A stretch of 64,000 nucleotides of DNA, taken from Novosphingobium nitrogenifigens DSM 19370 (GTDB taxonomy: Bacteria > Pseudomonadota > Alphaproteobacteria > Sphingomonadales > Sphingomonadaceae). Below are positions 9,535-19,213 of the stretch, piece after piece. How positions within the stretch are numbered: position 1 is the first letter of the stretch; the number at the start of each line of letters is the position of its first letter. The stretch spans positions 401,796 through 465,795 of the forward strand of contig NZ_GL876933.1 of assembly GCF_000192575.1 (NCBI RefSeq), written 5' to 3'. A program made the translations under genes and the position numbers. A model generated the notes under the pieces. It saw only the letters and a program-made list of their open reading frames with translations, ran no database searches and was not told the origin of the DNA.

Positions 9535-10233
9535 ATGTCGACCAGCAATCGTCGCGAGGTCCTGCGGGCCATGGCCGTTGCGGGGAGCGTCGGTGCGGCT
9601 CTTGCCGTCGGCAGCGAGACCGCACAGGCGACGGCGCCGCGCAGCCGTTCGCCGCAGACCCAGCCGCCGCTGCCCTATGCCCCCGATGCGCTCGCCCCCG
9701 CCATTTCGGCGCGGACGGTCGATTTCCATTACAACAAGCATCACAAGGGCTACTTCACCAACCTTGCCAAGCTGGTGACCGGAACCCCGCTCGCCTCGGC
9801 CTCGCTCGAAGAGGTCGTGCTGGCAAGCGCGGGCAAGGCCGAGATGAAAGCCGTCTTCAACAATGCGGCACAGGCGCTCAATCACAACCTTTACTGGCAG
9901 AGCCTGACGCCCAAAGGGAGCGCCCCGTCCGATGCGCTGGCCGCCGCGATCATCCGCGATTTCGGCAGCAAGGCAGCGCTGGAGGGGGAACTGACCAAGG
10001 CTGCCGTCGGTCAGTTCGGCAGCGGCTGGGCCTGGCTCGCGGCGGATGCGGGCAAGCTCAAGGTTCTCGCGACGATGAACGCTGACACACCGCTGACGCA
10101 GGGGATGACCCCGCTGCTCGTCATCGACGTGTGGGAACACGCCTATTATCTCGACGAACAGAACCGCCGGGCAGACTATCTGACGGCGATCCTGCCTTTG
10201 CTCGACTGGGCGGGGGCCTCGTTGCGCTTCTGA
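9535..10233 (+). CDS. sod: Exported Fe/Mn superoxide dismutase
   Basis: A 232-residue superoxide dismutase carrying a twin-arginine signal peptide (NRREVLRAMAVAGSVGAAL). Four metal ligands can be placed: His in FHYNKHHKGY, His in NHNLYW, and Asp and His in DVWEHAYY. The sequence GQFGSGWAWL holds the second-shell region that tunes Fe versus Mn; the metal cannot be settled by eye. A strong GGAGG Shine-Dalgarno precedes the ATG at 9535. Most bacterial Fe/Mn dismutases are cytoplasmic, so export here suggests defence against periplasmic superoxide. Confidence 0.9.
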   Translation: MSTSNRREVLRAMAVAGSVGAALAVGSETAQATAPRSRSPQTQPPLPYAPDALAPAISARTVDFHYNKHHKGYFTNLAKLVTGTPLASASLEEVVLASAGKAEMKAVFNNAAQALNHNLYWQSLTPKGSAPSDALAAAIIRDFGSKAALEGELTKAAVGQFGSGWAWLAADAGKLKVLATMNADTPLTQGMTPLLVIDVWEHAYYLDEQNRRADYLTAILPLLDWAGASLRF

Positions 10234-10248
10234 CGGGATGCGTCCGGG

Positions 10249-11022
10249 TCAACGTCCGGCCATGGCCTTGGCGCGGGGAAGGTAGGTGCGACCGATGCGC
10301 AGGGCATTGCCATCGGCGAGTTCCGCCGACCACACGCCGAGGCCGTCGTGGCGCAGGCCGGTGATACGGTCTCGGCGCACGATGGTCGAGCGGTGCAGGC
10401 GGATGAACCGCGTGGGATCGAGGCGGTCTTCCAGTCCCTGAATGGTGTGCAGCATCAGGTAAGAGCGCGACCCGACGTGGAGCCGGACATAGTCGCGCTC
10501 GGCATCGATGCGGTCGATGTCCCCGGCGGCAAGGCGCACGAGTTCGCTGCGATGGGGGACCCAGAATTCCTCGATCCATTCGCTTTCCGATGTGTTTTCG
10601 GAGGGCGCCGGGGCAGGCGTTTCGGTCGGTGCGGGCATCCCCCGGCGCGCAAGGGCGCGTTCGACCGCGCGTTCGAGCCGGTCCTGCGCCACGGGCTTGA
10701 GGACATAGTCGACCGCGTCGCAGTCGAAAGCCTCGACCGCGAAGTGATCGTGGGCGGTAACGAAGATCACCGCCGGGCGGCTGGGGCCGGTCAGGGGGCC
10801 GCTCAGCAGCCGCCGCGCGACGGCAAGCCCGTCCGCCTCGGGCATGGTCATGTCGAGCAGCAGCAGGTCCGGGGCCAGCGCCTCGACCAGGCGCAGTGCC
10901 TGCGCGCCGTCGTTGGCCGCGCCGACGACCGCAAGGGCCGGAATGCGGGCGGCGAGGATCTGGAGCCGTTCGACGGCCAGCGGTTCGTCATCAACGATCA
11001 GGGTGCGCAAGGTGTCGGTCAT
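10249..11022 (-). CDS. LytTR-family response regulator
   Basis: A 257-residue regulator. The receiver domain (about 1-125) has the acidic pair in VDDEP, phospho-acceptor Asp57 in LLLLDMTMP, and conserved Lys in YVLKPV. The C-terminal LytTR DNA-binding domain (about 150-255) contains AERDYVRLHVG and FIRLHRSTIVRRD. Its ATG overlaps the stop of the upstream histidine kinase by four bases, so the two form one operon. No target genes can be identified, although the exported superoxide dismutase lies next door in convergent orientation. Confidence 0.92.
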   Translation of the reverse strand: MTDTLRTLIVDDEPLAVERLQILAARIPALAVVGAANDGAQALRLVEALAPDLLLLDMTMPEADGLAVARRLLSGPLTGPSRPAVIFVTAHDHFAVEAFDCDAVDYVLKPVAQDRLERAVERALARRGMPAPTETPAPAPSENTSESEWIEEFWVPHRSELVRLAAGDIDRIDAERDYVRLHVGSRSYLMLHTIQGLEDRLDPTRFIRLHRSTIVRRDRITGLRHDGLGVWSAELADGNALRIGRTYLPRAKAMAGR

Positions 11023-12347
11023 GGGTGGGACGTGCTTTCGCCTTGGGCCATGGGAAGGATGAGACGGGTGGCGTAGCCGCTCTCGTCCCTGCCGGAGAGA
11101 GGGCCGCTTTCGACGCTGGCGTCATGCCCGAACCGGGCGGCGAGGCGGCTGCGGACATTGGCAAGGCCAATGCCCGTGCCCGAGGCGTCGGCGGGCTTGC
11201 CCGGGCCATCGTCGGATACGGTGAGGATCAGCCGACCGCCTTCCGAGCGCGCGACGATGCTGATGGTGACCGGGCGGGTCGTTGCCGCCACTGCATATTT
11301 GATCGAGTTTTCGACCAGCGGTTGCAGGATCATCCCCGGCACGGTCGCGCAGGCAAGGTCAGCAGGAATGTCGAATCGGGTCCGCAGTCGTTCGGGAAAG
11401 CGCACTGCCTCGATCTCGAGGTAATGGCGTTGCAGGGCGATCTCGTCGGCCAGTGGGACGTCGGCAGTGGGATCGGCGGTCAGGCTGTGGCGATAGAAAT
11501 CCGACATCGTCTGGATCATGCGCTCGGCCGCCTCGCTCCGGCCGGTCATGACCAGCGCGGACAGCGAATTGAGCGTGTTGAACAGGAAATGCGGATTGAC
11601 CTGATAACGTAGCGACCGCAGTTCGGCGGCCTTGGCGGCGCGGCGATATTCGCCCTCGCGCCGTTCGGCCGCGCGCACCATTTCCGCATTGCCGAGCGCG
11701 AGATAGAGCGCAGCCCACGCGATCAGCAGGAAATAGCGGCCAAGCGCGACATCGGTCAGCTGCCGCCACACGCCCTCGTCCTTCACCAGGCCCAGAATGT
11801 CGCGCTCGGCAGCAGCCGTCGGGGGCGGGAGGGGGGGAGGCGGGGGCAGCGGAGACGCTGCCGAGGTCGGCGCGGAATCGATATCGATCAGGAGATTGCC
11901 GGAAAGGTCGTGCCGCACGCTGATTTTCGAGGAATCCCCGTGCGGGAGACGAGGCGCGGGAGCCCCATGCGTCGCTTCATCGGTGAGATGGGCGACGATG
12001 CGCGCTTCGACCGGGGCAAAGGCCTGCTGGTTGATGATCGCCAGCACCAGTGCGGCGGGAAGCATGATGACGAGAGCGGCAGCGAGGCGCAGCGCGATCG
12101 GCTTGCCGTCGCAACGGCGCAGCAGCGGCCAGGCGATCATGGTGACGACGATCCCCGCCAGCGAGACGAGTGCCCGCCGCCAGAGCAAGTCGGTGAATTC
12201 GCCCAGTTCGACCACCATCGCGCGCAAGGTGATGAGCGCGAAATAGCACAGCCAGAGCGCAACGGCCGAAGCCAGCACTTGCCGCGCGGGAACATGCGGC
12301 ACGCGCGGCAGGTCCGCGTTCGGATCGGTATCGGTCGGGGTCCCCAT
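11019..12347 (-). CDS. LytS/YehU-type membrane sensor histidine kinase
   Basis: A 442-residue kinase. The N-terminal part has several hydrophobic helices (four probable, about residues 25-140, then a further one near 215) around a proline-rich stretch. The phospho-acceptor region reads YQVNPHFLFNTLNSLSAL, the HisKA-like motif of this class. The ATP-binding lobe has QPLVENSIKYAV (N box) and DDGPG plus GIGLANVRSRL (G boxes). The partner regulator starts inside its stop codon. The signal is unknown. Confidence 0.9.
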   Translation of the reverse strand: MGTPTDTDPNADLPRVPHVPARQVLASAVALWLCYFALITLRAMVVELGEFTDLLWRRALVSLAGIVVTMIAWPLLRRCDGKPIALRLAAALVIMLPAALVLAIINQQAFAPVEARIVAHLTDEATHGAPAPRLPHGDSSKISVRHDLSGNLLIDIDSAPTSAASPLPPPPPLPPPTAAAERDILGLVKDEGVWRQLTDVALGRYFLLIAWAALYLALGNAEMVRAAERREGEYRRAAKAAELRSLRYQVNPHFLFNTLNSLSALVMTGRSEAAERMIQTMSDFYRHSLTADPTADVPLADEIALQRHYLEIEAVRFPERLRTRFDIPADLACATVPGMILQPLVENSIKYAVAATTRPVTISIVARSEGGRLILTVSDDGPGKPADASGTGIGLANVRSRLAARFGHDASVESGPLSGRDESGYATRLILPMAQGESTSHP

Positions 12348-12369
12348 GGGCCCGGACTATAAGAAGAAA

Positions 12370-12402
12370 GGCCCCGACCGCGCCAGAGCGGCGGTCGGGG
12401 CC
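12370..12402 (-). terminator. Rho-independent terminator after fumarase
   Basis: Perfect 12-bp inverted repeat (GGCCCCGACCGC and its complement) with a 9-base loop. On the minus strand it is followed directly by TTTCTTCTT. It lies about 35 bases after the fumarase stop and before the kinase start, so it ends fumarase transcription. Confidence 0.85.
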
Positions 12403-12437
12403 TGTCATGCGTTGGTCGATGAAGACCCGTTCCCGCT

Positions 12438-13961
12438 TCAGAGCGGAAGCAGGTGTTCCTCGGCGATCTTCTTCTTCCACACCAGCGGGGCGAGCTGGTG
12501 CACGTTGTTGCCTTCCGAATCGACGGCCACCGTCACCGGCATGTCCTCGACCGTGAATTCATAGATCGCTTCCATGCCCAGGTCTTCAAAGCCGACGACC
12601 TTGGCCGCCTTGATCGCGTGCGAGACGAGATAGGCAGCGCCGCCCACGGCCATGAGGTAGGCCGACTTGTGATTGGCGATCGACTGGGTCGCGGCCGGAC
12701 CGCGTTCGGCCTTGCCGACGCAGGCGAGCAGGCCCTGGTCGAGCATCATGTCCATGAACTTGTCCATGCGGGTCGCGGTGGTCGGACCGGCCGGGCCGAC
12801 GACTTCGTCACGGACCGGATCGACCGGACCGACGTAATAGATCACGCGGCCCTTGAATTCGACCGGCAGGGGTTCGCCCTTGGCCAGCATGTCCTGGATG
12901 CGCTTGTGCGCGGCGTCGCGGCCGGTCAGCATCTTGCCGTTGAGCAGCAGGCGGTCGCCCTGCTTCCAGCTCTGGACGTCTTGGGCCGTCAGCGTGTCGA
13001 GATCGACGCGCTTGGCCGCGGCGTCGGGAGCCCAGTGGACTTGCGGCCATTCGTCGAGCTTGGGACGTTCAAGGAAGCTCGGTCCCGAACCGTCGAGCAC
13101 GAAGTGCGCGTGGCGCGTCGCGGCGCAGTTGGGGATCATCGCGACCGGCTTGCCCGCCGCGTGGCAGGGTGCGTCCATGATCTTGACGTCGAGAATGGTC
13201 GAAAGGCCGCCAAGACCCTGCGCGCCGATGCCGAGCGCATTGACCTTGTCGAAGATCTCGATGCGCAGGCGTTCGATGTCGGTCTGGGGCCCGCGTTCCT
13301 TGAGCTGGGCCATGTCGATCGGCTCCATCAGGGCCTTCTTGGCCAAGAGGACGCAATGTTCGGCCGTGCCGCCGATACCGATGCCGAGCATGCCCGGCGG
13401 GCACCAGCCGGCACCCATCTGGGGCAGCATTTCCAGAACCCAGTCGACGATCGAATCGCTCGGGTTCATCATCTTGAACTTCGACTTGTTTTCGCTGCCG
13501 CCGCCCTTGGCCGCGACGTCGACGACGATCTTGTTGCCTTTCACCATGTCGACATGCAGCACGCAGGGCGTGTTGTCGCGGGTGTTGCGGCGGGTAAAGG
13601 CCGGGTCGGTCAGGACCGAGGCGCGCAGCTTGTTGTCGGGATTGAGATAGGCGCGACGAACGCCTTCATCGACGACGTCCTGCAGGCTCTTGTCGCTTTC
13701 GAGTCGGCAGTCCTGGCCCCACTGGATGAAGACGTTGACGATGCCGGTGTCCTGGCAGATCGGGCGATGCCCTTCGGCGCACATCCGGCTGTTGGTCAGG
13801 ATCTGCGCGATCGCGTCCTTGGCCGCCGGGCCTTGTTCGGCCTTGTAGGCTTCGCCCAGCGCACGAATGTAGTCCATCGGGTGAAAATAGCTGATGTACT
13901 GCAGTGCGTCCGCGACGCTTTCCACCAGATCCGCCTCGCGGATGGTCACCATCTCTGCCAT
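12438..13961 (-). CDS. fumA: Class I fumarate hydratase ([4Fe-4S])
   Basis: A 507-residue enzyme interconverting fumarate and L-malate in the citric acid cycle. It is the iron-sulfur class I type, with the N-terminal catalytic domain first (RPICQDTGIVNVF about 87, a likely cluster cysteine) and further cysteines in AEHCVLL and IPNCAATRH. The C-terminal domain has VGPAGPTTATRMDKF. A good GGAGG Shine-Dalgarno precedes the ATG at 13961; the longer upstream frame is not supported. A strong terminator follows the gene. Confidence 0.93.
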   Translation of the reverse strand: MAEMVTIREADLVESVADALQYISYFHPMDYIRALGEAYKAEQGPAAKDAIAQILTNSRMCAEGHRPICQDTGIVNVFIQWGQDCRLESDKSLQDVVDEGVRRAYLNPDNKLRASVLTDPAFTRRNTRDNTPCVLHVDMVKGNKIVVDVAAKGGGSENKSKFKMMNPSDSIVDWVLEMLPQMGAGWCPPGMLGIGIGGTAEHCVLLAKKALMEPIDMAQLKERGPQTDIERLRIEIFDKVNALGIGAQGLGGLSTILDVKIMDAPCHAAGKPVAMIPNCAATRHAHFVLDGSGPSFLERPKLDEWPQVHWAPDAAAKRVDLDTLTAQDVQSWKQGDRLLLNGKMLTGRDAAHKRIQDMLAKGEPLPVEFKGRVIYYVGPVDPVRDEVVGPAGPTTATRMDKFMDMMLDQGLLACVGKAERGPAATQSIANHKSAYLMAVGGAAYLVSHAIKAAKVVGFEDLGMEAIYEFTVEDMPVTVAVDSEGNNVHQLAPLVWKKKIAEEHLLPL

Positions 13962-14171
13962 TTCGCTCAACCTCCATGGGTTCGGCCGGGCGCCAAACGG
14001 GCTGCGCGCGGCCAAATCGGTGCACGCCCATTACGCCTCGACGGACGACATGCAAATAACTTGGCGCGGGCTAGACGATAATCTAGAGGATCAGGTCATG
14101 CGCCGGTTGCCCCATGGGGCTGCCGATTTGTCGGCGCGTTCGCGCCGGGACGTCAAGAGACGAGGGAATTC

Positions 14172-14771
14172 ATGACCTTGGTGGAAGAACGCGTGGCGAG
14201 TGAAGAACTGGCGGTTGCACGCCGTGCAATGATCGAGAGCCAACTGCGGGTCAGCGGCGTCAACGATCTGGCGATCCTTTCGGCTTTTGCCGCGATCGCA
14301 CGCGAAGATTATGTCCCCGCCGAAAAGCGCGCCATTGCCTATATGGACCGCGCGGTTCCGCTGGGCGACGGTACGGTGCTTGCACCGGCTCTCACCCATG
14401 GGCAGATGCTGACGGCGGCTGAACCGGTGGCCGAAGATCGCGTGCTCGTGATCGGAAAGCCCGGCGCCTATCTTGCTGCCGTCACCGCGAAGGTGGCCGG
14501 CAAGGTGACCGTTGCCGCTCCCGATGCTGACTGGAATGCGGGTGCGCCCTATTCGCTCGTCCTGATCGACGGCGCGATCGAGGAAGCCCCGGCCAAGCTG
14601 GGCGCGGTTCTGGCCGACGGCGGCCGCATCGTTACCGGTCTTATCGAACGTGGCGTTCCGCGCCTTGCCATCGGTCGCAAGGTCGCGGGCGAACTCTCGT
14701 TCACGGTTCTGGGCGAAGCCGACTTTGCCGCGCTCGGCGAATTCGCTGCGAAGAAGACCTGGAGCTTCTGA
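14172..14771 (+). CDS. Protein-L-isoaspartate O-methyltransferase-like protein, degenerate SAM site
   Basis: A 199-residue relative of protein-L-isoaspartate methyltransferase. The N-terminal part is typical (MIESQLRVSGVND, then AREDYVP and MDRAVPLGDG). The expected SAM-binding glycine motif appears as VIGKPGAYLAAV instead of the usual glycine-rich EIGTGSGYQ form, and the region after it is shortened. Catalytic activity is therefore doubtful. It lies six bases upstream of the TolC-family gene and is probably co-transcribed with it. Confidence 0.78.
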   Translation: MTLVEERVASEELAVARRAMIESQLRVSGVNDLAILSAFAAIAREDYVPAEKRAIAYMDRAVPLGDGTVLAPALTHGQMLTAAEPVAEDRVLVIGKPGAYLAAVTAKVAGKVTVAAPDADWNAGAPYSLVLIDGAIEEAPAKLGAVLADGGRIVTGLIERGVPRLAIGRKVAGELSFTVLGEADFAALGEFAAKKTWSF

Positions 14772-14777
14772 TCCGCC

Positions 14778-16250
14778 ATGGGGGGGCGGGGATGGAGCCG
14801 GTTGCTGATCGGCGTGGCCTTGTGCGCCACGTCGGCGGCAAGCCGGGCAGAAAGCCTGCGCGACGCGCTCGTTGCTGCCTATCAGGGCAATCCTGATCTG
14901 CAGGGCGCGCGCGCCAGCCAGCGTGCGACGGACGAGAACGTTCCGATCGCACAGGCTTCCGGCCTCCCCAGCCTCTCCGGCTCGGTCTATTATGCTCACA
15001 CGATCGAGAAGCAGGCCAACGGCGATCTCGATTTCTATCCCAGCGACACGGCCAGTGCGTCCACCTCGCTCAATGCGCCGGTCTATTCCGGTGGGGGCGT
15101 GCGCAATTCGGTGCGCGCGGCCAAGACTCGGGTCGAAGCGGGGCAAGCGAGCTTGCGCAGCACCGAAAGCGGGGTCTTTTCCTCGGTCGTTGCCGCCTAT
15201 CTCGACGTCACGCTCAACACCGCGATCGTCGGTCTCAATCGCAACAACGTGCAGGTTCTGGAAGTCAACCTCAAGGCGACGACCGACCGCTTCGAAATCG
15301 GCGACGTGACCCGTACCGACGTTGCGCAGTCCAATTCGCGCCTTGCGCTCGCGCGGGCGGATCTGCGCACGGCCGAAGCCAACCTGATTTCCGCGCGCGA
15401 ACATTACATTCAGGTCGTCGGCCATGCGCCGGGCGATCTCGATCCCGCGCCGCCGTTGGCAGGGCTGCCCGCTTCGCCCGACGAAGCGGTGCAGATCGCG
15501 CTCGATTCCAATCCCGACCTTGCCGCTGCGCATTATGCGACCAAGGCCGCCGATTACGACGTGCGCTCGGCCTCGTCCGCGCGGATGCCCAAGATCGCGG
15601 TGGTCGGATCGTACAACTACACCGACTATCTCGGCACGCTTTCGCCGCTGGCGCAGGCGATCGGCAGTCTCCCCCATGTCAGCACGGCGCAAGTGGGGTT
15701 GCAGGCAACCATCCCGATCTATCAGGGCGGCGGTCCCAGCGCGCAGATCCGTCAGGCGCAAGCCAACGAAGGCGCCGCGCAGGACAAGGAAATCTCGGTC
15801 GAGCGTCAGGTCATCGCGACCGTGCGCGCCGACTATGCCTCGTTGCAGGCGGCCAACGACAATATCGCGATGAACCAGACCGCCGTCGAAGCCGCCGCGC
15901 TCAGCCTTGAAGGCGTGCGGGCGGAAAACACGGTCGGCAACCGCACGATTCTCAACATCCTCGACGCCGAGCAGGAACTGCTCAACGCGCAGGTCAAGCT
16001 GGTGACGGCGCGGCGCAATGCCTATGTCGCGGGTTTCAACCTCCTGGCCGCGATGGGCAAGGCGCAGGCCAAGGATCTTGCGCTCGACAACGAACAGGGC
16101 GTGGCGCTTTATGATCCCAATGTTCACTACGAACATGTCCGGAGCGACCGATGGGACTGGCACGAGGATCCCAAGCCGGAGCCCGATGCGACGCGTACGG
16201 TGAATACCTCAGCGCAAGATGCAAAGGTTCCTCCCCAGCCCATGCCATGA
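14778..16250 (+). CDS. tolC: TolC-family outer membrane efflux channel
   Basis: A 490-residue outer membrane factor forming the exit duct of tripartite efflux pumps or type I secretion systems. It has a cleavable signal peptide (to about residue 25, ending SRA-ES) and two internally repeated coiled-coil/barrel halves. The first starts SLRDALVAAYQGNPDL and the second around DEAVQIALDSNPDLAAA. The polar tail ends with prolines. It follows the methyltransferase-like gene by six bases. No pump or fusion protein gene is adjacent, so the partner is unknown. Confidence 0.92.
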   Translation: MGGRGWSRLLIGVALCATSAASRAESLRDALVAAYQGNPDLQGARASQRATDENVPIAQASGLPSLSGSVYYAHTIEKQANGDLDFYPSDTASASTSLNAPVYSGGGVRNSVRAAKTRVEAGQASLRSTESGVFSSVVAAYLDVTLNTAIVGLNRNNVQVLEVNLKATTDRFEIGDVTRTDVAQSNSRLALARADLRTAEANLISAREHYIQVVGHAPGDLDPAPPLAGLPASPDEAVQIALDSNPDLAAAHYATKAADYDVRSASSARMPKIAVVGSYNYTDYLGTLSPLAQAIGSLPHVSTAQVGLQATIPIYQGGGPSAQIRQAQANEGAAQDKEISVERQVIATVRADYASLQAANDNIAMNQTAVEAAALSLEGVRAENTVGNRTILNILDAEQELLNAQVKLVTARRNAYVAGFNLLAAMGKAQAKDLALDNEQGVALYDPNVHYEHVRSDRWDWHEDPKPEPDATRTVNTSAQDAKVPPQPMP

Positions 16251-16386
16251 TAGTGCAATCATTGCGCTGATTCGGTTAGGGGCAGGGTGCTTCAGGAGCC
16301 GGGCGTATCATATCGATTCGGCCAGAGGCGGAATCGGTTCAGGGTTTGACGCTTCCGTATGTGAAGCACAGGGGATCGGGTAAGAG

Positions 16387-16935
16387 ATGCGTCAGGCTGG
16401 CGAACCCTCGGTCGAGGAAATCCTCGCGTCGATCAAGAAAGTGATCGCGCGCGACAACCGGCTCGATGCTCCGCGCCGCGATACCGGCTGGCAATCGTCG
16501 GGCGATACGCTCGTGCGCGACCGGATCAGTGACGTGCTGGATCTGGGCGAAGTCGCGGCACAGATTCTGGCCGCCGAACGCCCGGCATCTGCCTGCGAAA
16601 CGCCCGTCAGGGGCTCGACCACCACTGCTGCGATGGCGAAGGACGAAGACATGGCCGATTTCCCGCGATCGGGCGGCAGCAATGAAGAAACCACCGAATC
16701 GCTGCTGACGGCGGCGTCGGCCGCCGCTATGCGCGAATCGCTCGAAGCATTGGCGGCCCTGTCTGGCCCGGGAGCTCAGCCGCAGATCGTGCGTTCGGGC
16801 GAAACCTCGCTTGAAGGGCTCGTGCGCGATATGCTGCGTCCGATGCTGGCCGAATGGCTGGACAAGAACCTGCCCGCGATGGTCGAACGCATGGTCGCCG
16901 CCGAAATCGCCCGGATCGTGCGCAAGAAGGGCTGA
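16387..16935 (+). CDS. popZ: PopZ-like cell pole-organising protein (DUF2497)
   Basis: A 182-residue protein. The N terminus [19 protein letters not shown] and C-terminal helices ([33 protein letters not shown] is the conserved block, about residues 150-182) are diagnostic of the PopZ/DUF2497 family, with a low-complexity acidic middle. PopZ polymerises at poles and anchors the ParB-parS complex in Caulobacter. The middle region is short compared with Caulobacter. Its stop overlaps the start of the ferredoxin-like gene by one base. Confidence 0.88.
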   Translation: MRQAGEPSVEEILASIKKVIARDNRLDAPRRDTGWQSSGDTLVRDRISDVLDLGEVAAQILAAERPASACETPVRGSTTTAAMAKDEDMADFPRSGGSNEETTESLLTAASAAAMRESLEALAALSGPGAQPQIVRSGETSLEGLVRDMLRPMLAEWLDKNLPAMVERMVAAEIARIVRKKG

Positions 16936-17348
16936 TGGCCGTACCCGAAGACCGGGCGGACGCAGGCGCGGCCCCAAAAATCGTGCAGAACGAGATCATG
17001 CAAGCTGGCCGGGCCGTCGAGATGCTCGGCGGGTTCGCGCCCCGGCATCACATCTTCCTTTGCGTCGATCCCGAAAAGGACAAGTGCTGCCCGCGCGAAG
17101 TCGGTCGCGAAAGCTGGGACTATCTCAAGCGGCGGCTGGGAGAGCTCAAGCTTGGCGGATCGACGGGCGTCCTGCGCAGCAAGGCCGGGTGCCTGCGCGT
17201 GTGCATGGCCGGGCCGGTGGCGGTCGTCTATCCCGACGGCATCTGGTACCATTCCTGCACTCCGCCGGTGATCGAGCGCATTCTCGTCGAACATATCATC
17301 GGTGGCGTGCCGGTAGAGGAATACCGCCTCACCCCGCCCGAGAGCTGA
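16935..17348 (+). CDS. Thioredoxin-like [2Fe-2S] ferredoxin-domain protein
   Basis: A 137-residue small iron-sulfur protein. The cluster cysteines are in [13 protein letters not shown] (about residues 42-52) and [10 protein letters not shown] (about 85-93), the pattern of thioredoxin-fold ferredoxins related to NuoE/Aquifex Fd. A hydrophobic [12 protein letters not shown] strand follows. It is translationally coupled to PopZ (TGATG). The electron-transfer partner cannot be told from context. Confidence 0.85.
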   Translation: MAVPEDRADAGAAPKIVQNEIMQAGRAVEMLGGFAPRHHIFLCVDPEKDKCCPREVGRESWDYLKRRLGELKLGGSTGVLRSKAGCLRVCMAGPVAVVYPDGIWYHSCTPPVIERILVEHIIGGVPVEEYRLTPPES

Positions 17349-17434
17349 CGATCGCGGGACGAAAACGCCTTCATTCGGTCATTCGCGCCGGGTAGGCATG
17401 GGGCAAACGGACTCCTGCAAACGGGGAAATTGCC

Positions 17435-19213
17435 TTGCCGCGCCAGAACCTTGCCGCTTTCGCCTCGCTGGTCCTCCCGTTTCTGGCTATCGCTCCGGCC
17501 GAGGCGGCGACGCGCCACCACCACGCGGCTGTGGGCCCGGTTGCAATCGGGCCCGTCGAAATCGGTATCGTCGCGTTCAACGACTTTCACGGCAATCTCG
17601 AACCGCCCCGCCAGTCGGTCGCCGCGCCCGACGGCAAAGGGGGAACGGTTGCCGTACCCGCAGGCGGTGCTGCCTGGTTCGCGAGCGCGGTCGAGCAGAT
17701 CCGCGCGAAATATCGTTATCACCTGACCGTCGCAGCGGGCGACATGACCAGCGCGTCGCAGCTTGCCTCATCGCTCTATCTCGACGAGCCGACTGTCGGG
17801 GTGATGAACCGGCTGGGCGTCGATTACAACGCGGTCGGCAATCACGAATTCGATCGTGGCCGCGCCGAACTGTTGCGGCTTCAGAACGGGGGCTGCGCGA
17901 AATACACGGTCCATCAGCCTTGCGCGCTGGAACCTTTCGCGGGCGCTTCGTACCACTACCTTGCCGCCAGCACGGTCGACGTTGCGACGGGCAAGACGCT
18001 GTTCCCCGCCTCGGACTTGCGCTGGTTCGGCAAGGGACGTGCTCGGGTGAGCGTCGGGGTGATCGGTCTTGCGCTCAAGGACGTGCCGAGCCTGGTCAGC
18101 GCGGGCGGCGTCACCGGGCTTGCCTTTCGCGATGAGGTCGAGACGATCAATGCCGAGACGCGCAAGCTCAAAGCCGCAGGTGCCGATGCGGTCGTGGTCC
18201 TGATCCATCAGGGGGGCGCCGCCACGGGGGACGATCCCAACGGGTGCAAAGGCCTGACCGGAGACATTCGCCCGATTCTCGACCGGCTCGATCCGCAAGT
18301 CGATCTGGTCGTCTCGGGCCATACCCATCGCGATTATGTCTGCGACTATCCGGTTCCCGGGCGCGCGGGCACGCTCCTGCTGACCAGTGCGGGGCACTAT
18401 GGCGAAGAAGTGACCGACATCGCCCTTTCCATCGATCCGCGCCGCCATCGGGTCGTGGCGCGTCATGCCCACAACGTGATCGTGCAGTCGGTCGGCTATA
18501 CTTCGGCCAAGGGCTCGGTTGCCCCCACCACGGTCTATCCGCAGTTTCAGCCCGATCCGGCGATCGCGGCCTATGTCGGGCGCTATGTCACGGCGGCCCA
18601 TGGCGCGATCACACGGGTCGTCGGTCATCTGTCGGGTCCTGCGACACGCGGCGAAGGGGGCGACATCTGGGATGGCGCCGGGCTCGGCAATCTGATCGCC
18701 GATGCTCATCTCGCCGCAACCAGAGTGGCCGGAGCGCAAATCGCCCTGACCGGTCCGCTCGGGATCCGTGCGCAGATCGTGCCGGGCAGCGACGGCGCGG
18801 TCACGTTCGGCGATCTTTATGCCAGTCAGCCTTTCGGCAATCTGCTCGTCACCGAAACGCTGACCGGAGCCGAACTCAAGGCGACGCTTGAACAGGGGAT
18901 CGACGATCGCGGCCCGTTCGAAGTGCTCAGCCCCTCTGCGGGCTTTGCATGGCGTTTCGACCGCAGCCGGGCGGAAGGCGACCGGGTCGTGGCGATGACG
19001 TTCGAGGGGAAACCGGTCGACCCGGCCGCGCATTATCGCGTGACGATCAACAATTTCCTCGCCCAGGGCGGTGACGGCTTCACCGGTTTTGCGGGCAAGG
19101 CCGATGCGGTCAACGGCGGCGCCGACATCGACGCGTTCGAAGCCTGGGTCGGCGCGGTCCCCGTGCGCACGGTTCCGGCCGAGCATCGCGTCCTGCGCGA
19201 AGGTGTTCGCTAG
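17435..19213 (+). CDS. Periplasmic 5'-nucleotidase / metallophosphatase
   Basis: A 592-residue exported enzyme of the UshA/5'-nucleotidase family that removes phosphate from nucleotides or related esters outside the cytoplasm. The metallophosphatase domain (about 45-340) has NDFHGN, AGDMTSAS, GNHEFD, IHQGG and SGHTHRDY. The C-terminal substrate-binding domain (about 380-580) has GNLIADA and NNFLAQGGDGF. The likely start is TTG at 17435, preceded by GGGGAA and giving a proper signal peptide; no ATG in the right place exists. Confidence 0.9.
   Translation: MPRQNLAAFASLVLPFLAIAPAEAATRHHHAAVGPVAIGPVEIGIVAFNDFHGNLEPPRQSVAAPDGKGGTVAVPAGGAAWFASAVEQIRAKYRYHLTVAAGDMTSASQLASSLYLDEPTVGVMNRLGVDYNAVGNHEFDRGRAELLRLQNGGCAKYTVHQPCALEPFAGASYHYLAASTVDVATGKTLFPASDLRWFGKGRARVSVGVIGLALKDVPSLVSAGGVTGLAFRDEVETINAETRKLKAAGADAVVVLIHQGGAATGDDPNGCKGLTGDIRPILDRLDPQVDLVVSGHTHRDYVCDYPVPGRAGTLLLTSAGHYGEEVTDIALSIDPRRHRVVARHAHNVIVQSVGYTSAKGSVAPTTVYPQFQPDPAIAAYVGRYVTAAHGAITRVVGHLSGPATRGEGGDIWDGAGLGNLIADAHLAATRVAGAQIALTGPLGIRAQIVPGSDGAVTFGDLYASQPFGNLLVTETLTGAELKATLEQGIDDRGPFEVLSPSAGFAWRFDRSRAEGDRVVAMTFEGKPVDPAAHYRVTINNFLAQGGDGFTGFAGKADAVNGGADIDAFEAWVGAVPVRTVPAEHRVLREGVR

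Noticed and set aside
7933..10140. 735-residue minus-strand frame
   Set aside because: Shadow of the ClC and superoxide dismutase genes; repetitive Arg/Pro composition.
12453..14081. 542-residue plus-strand frame
   Set aside because: Opposite the fumarase gene, which has diagnostic motifs and a matching terminator.
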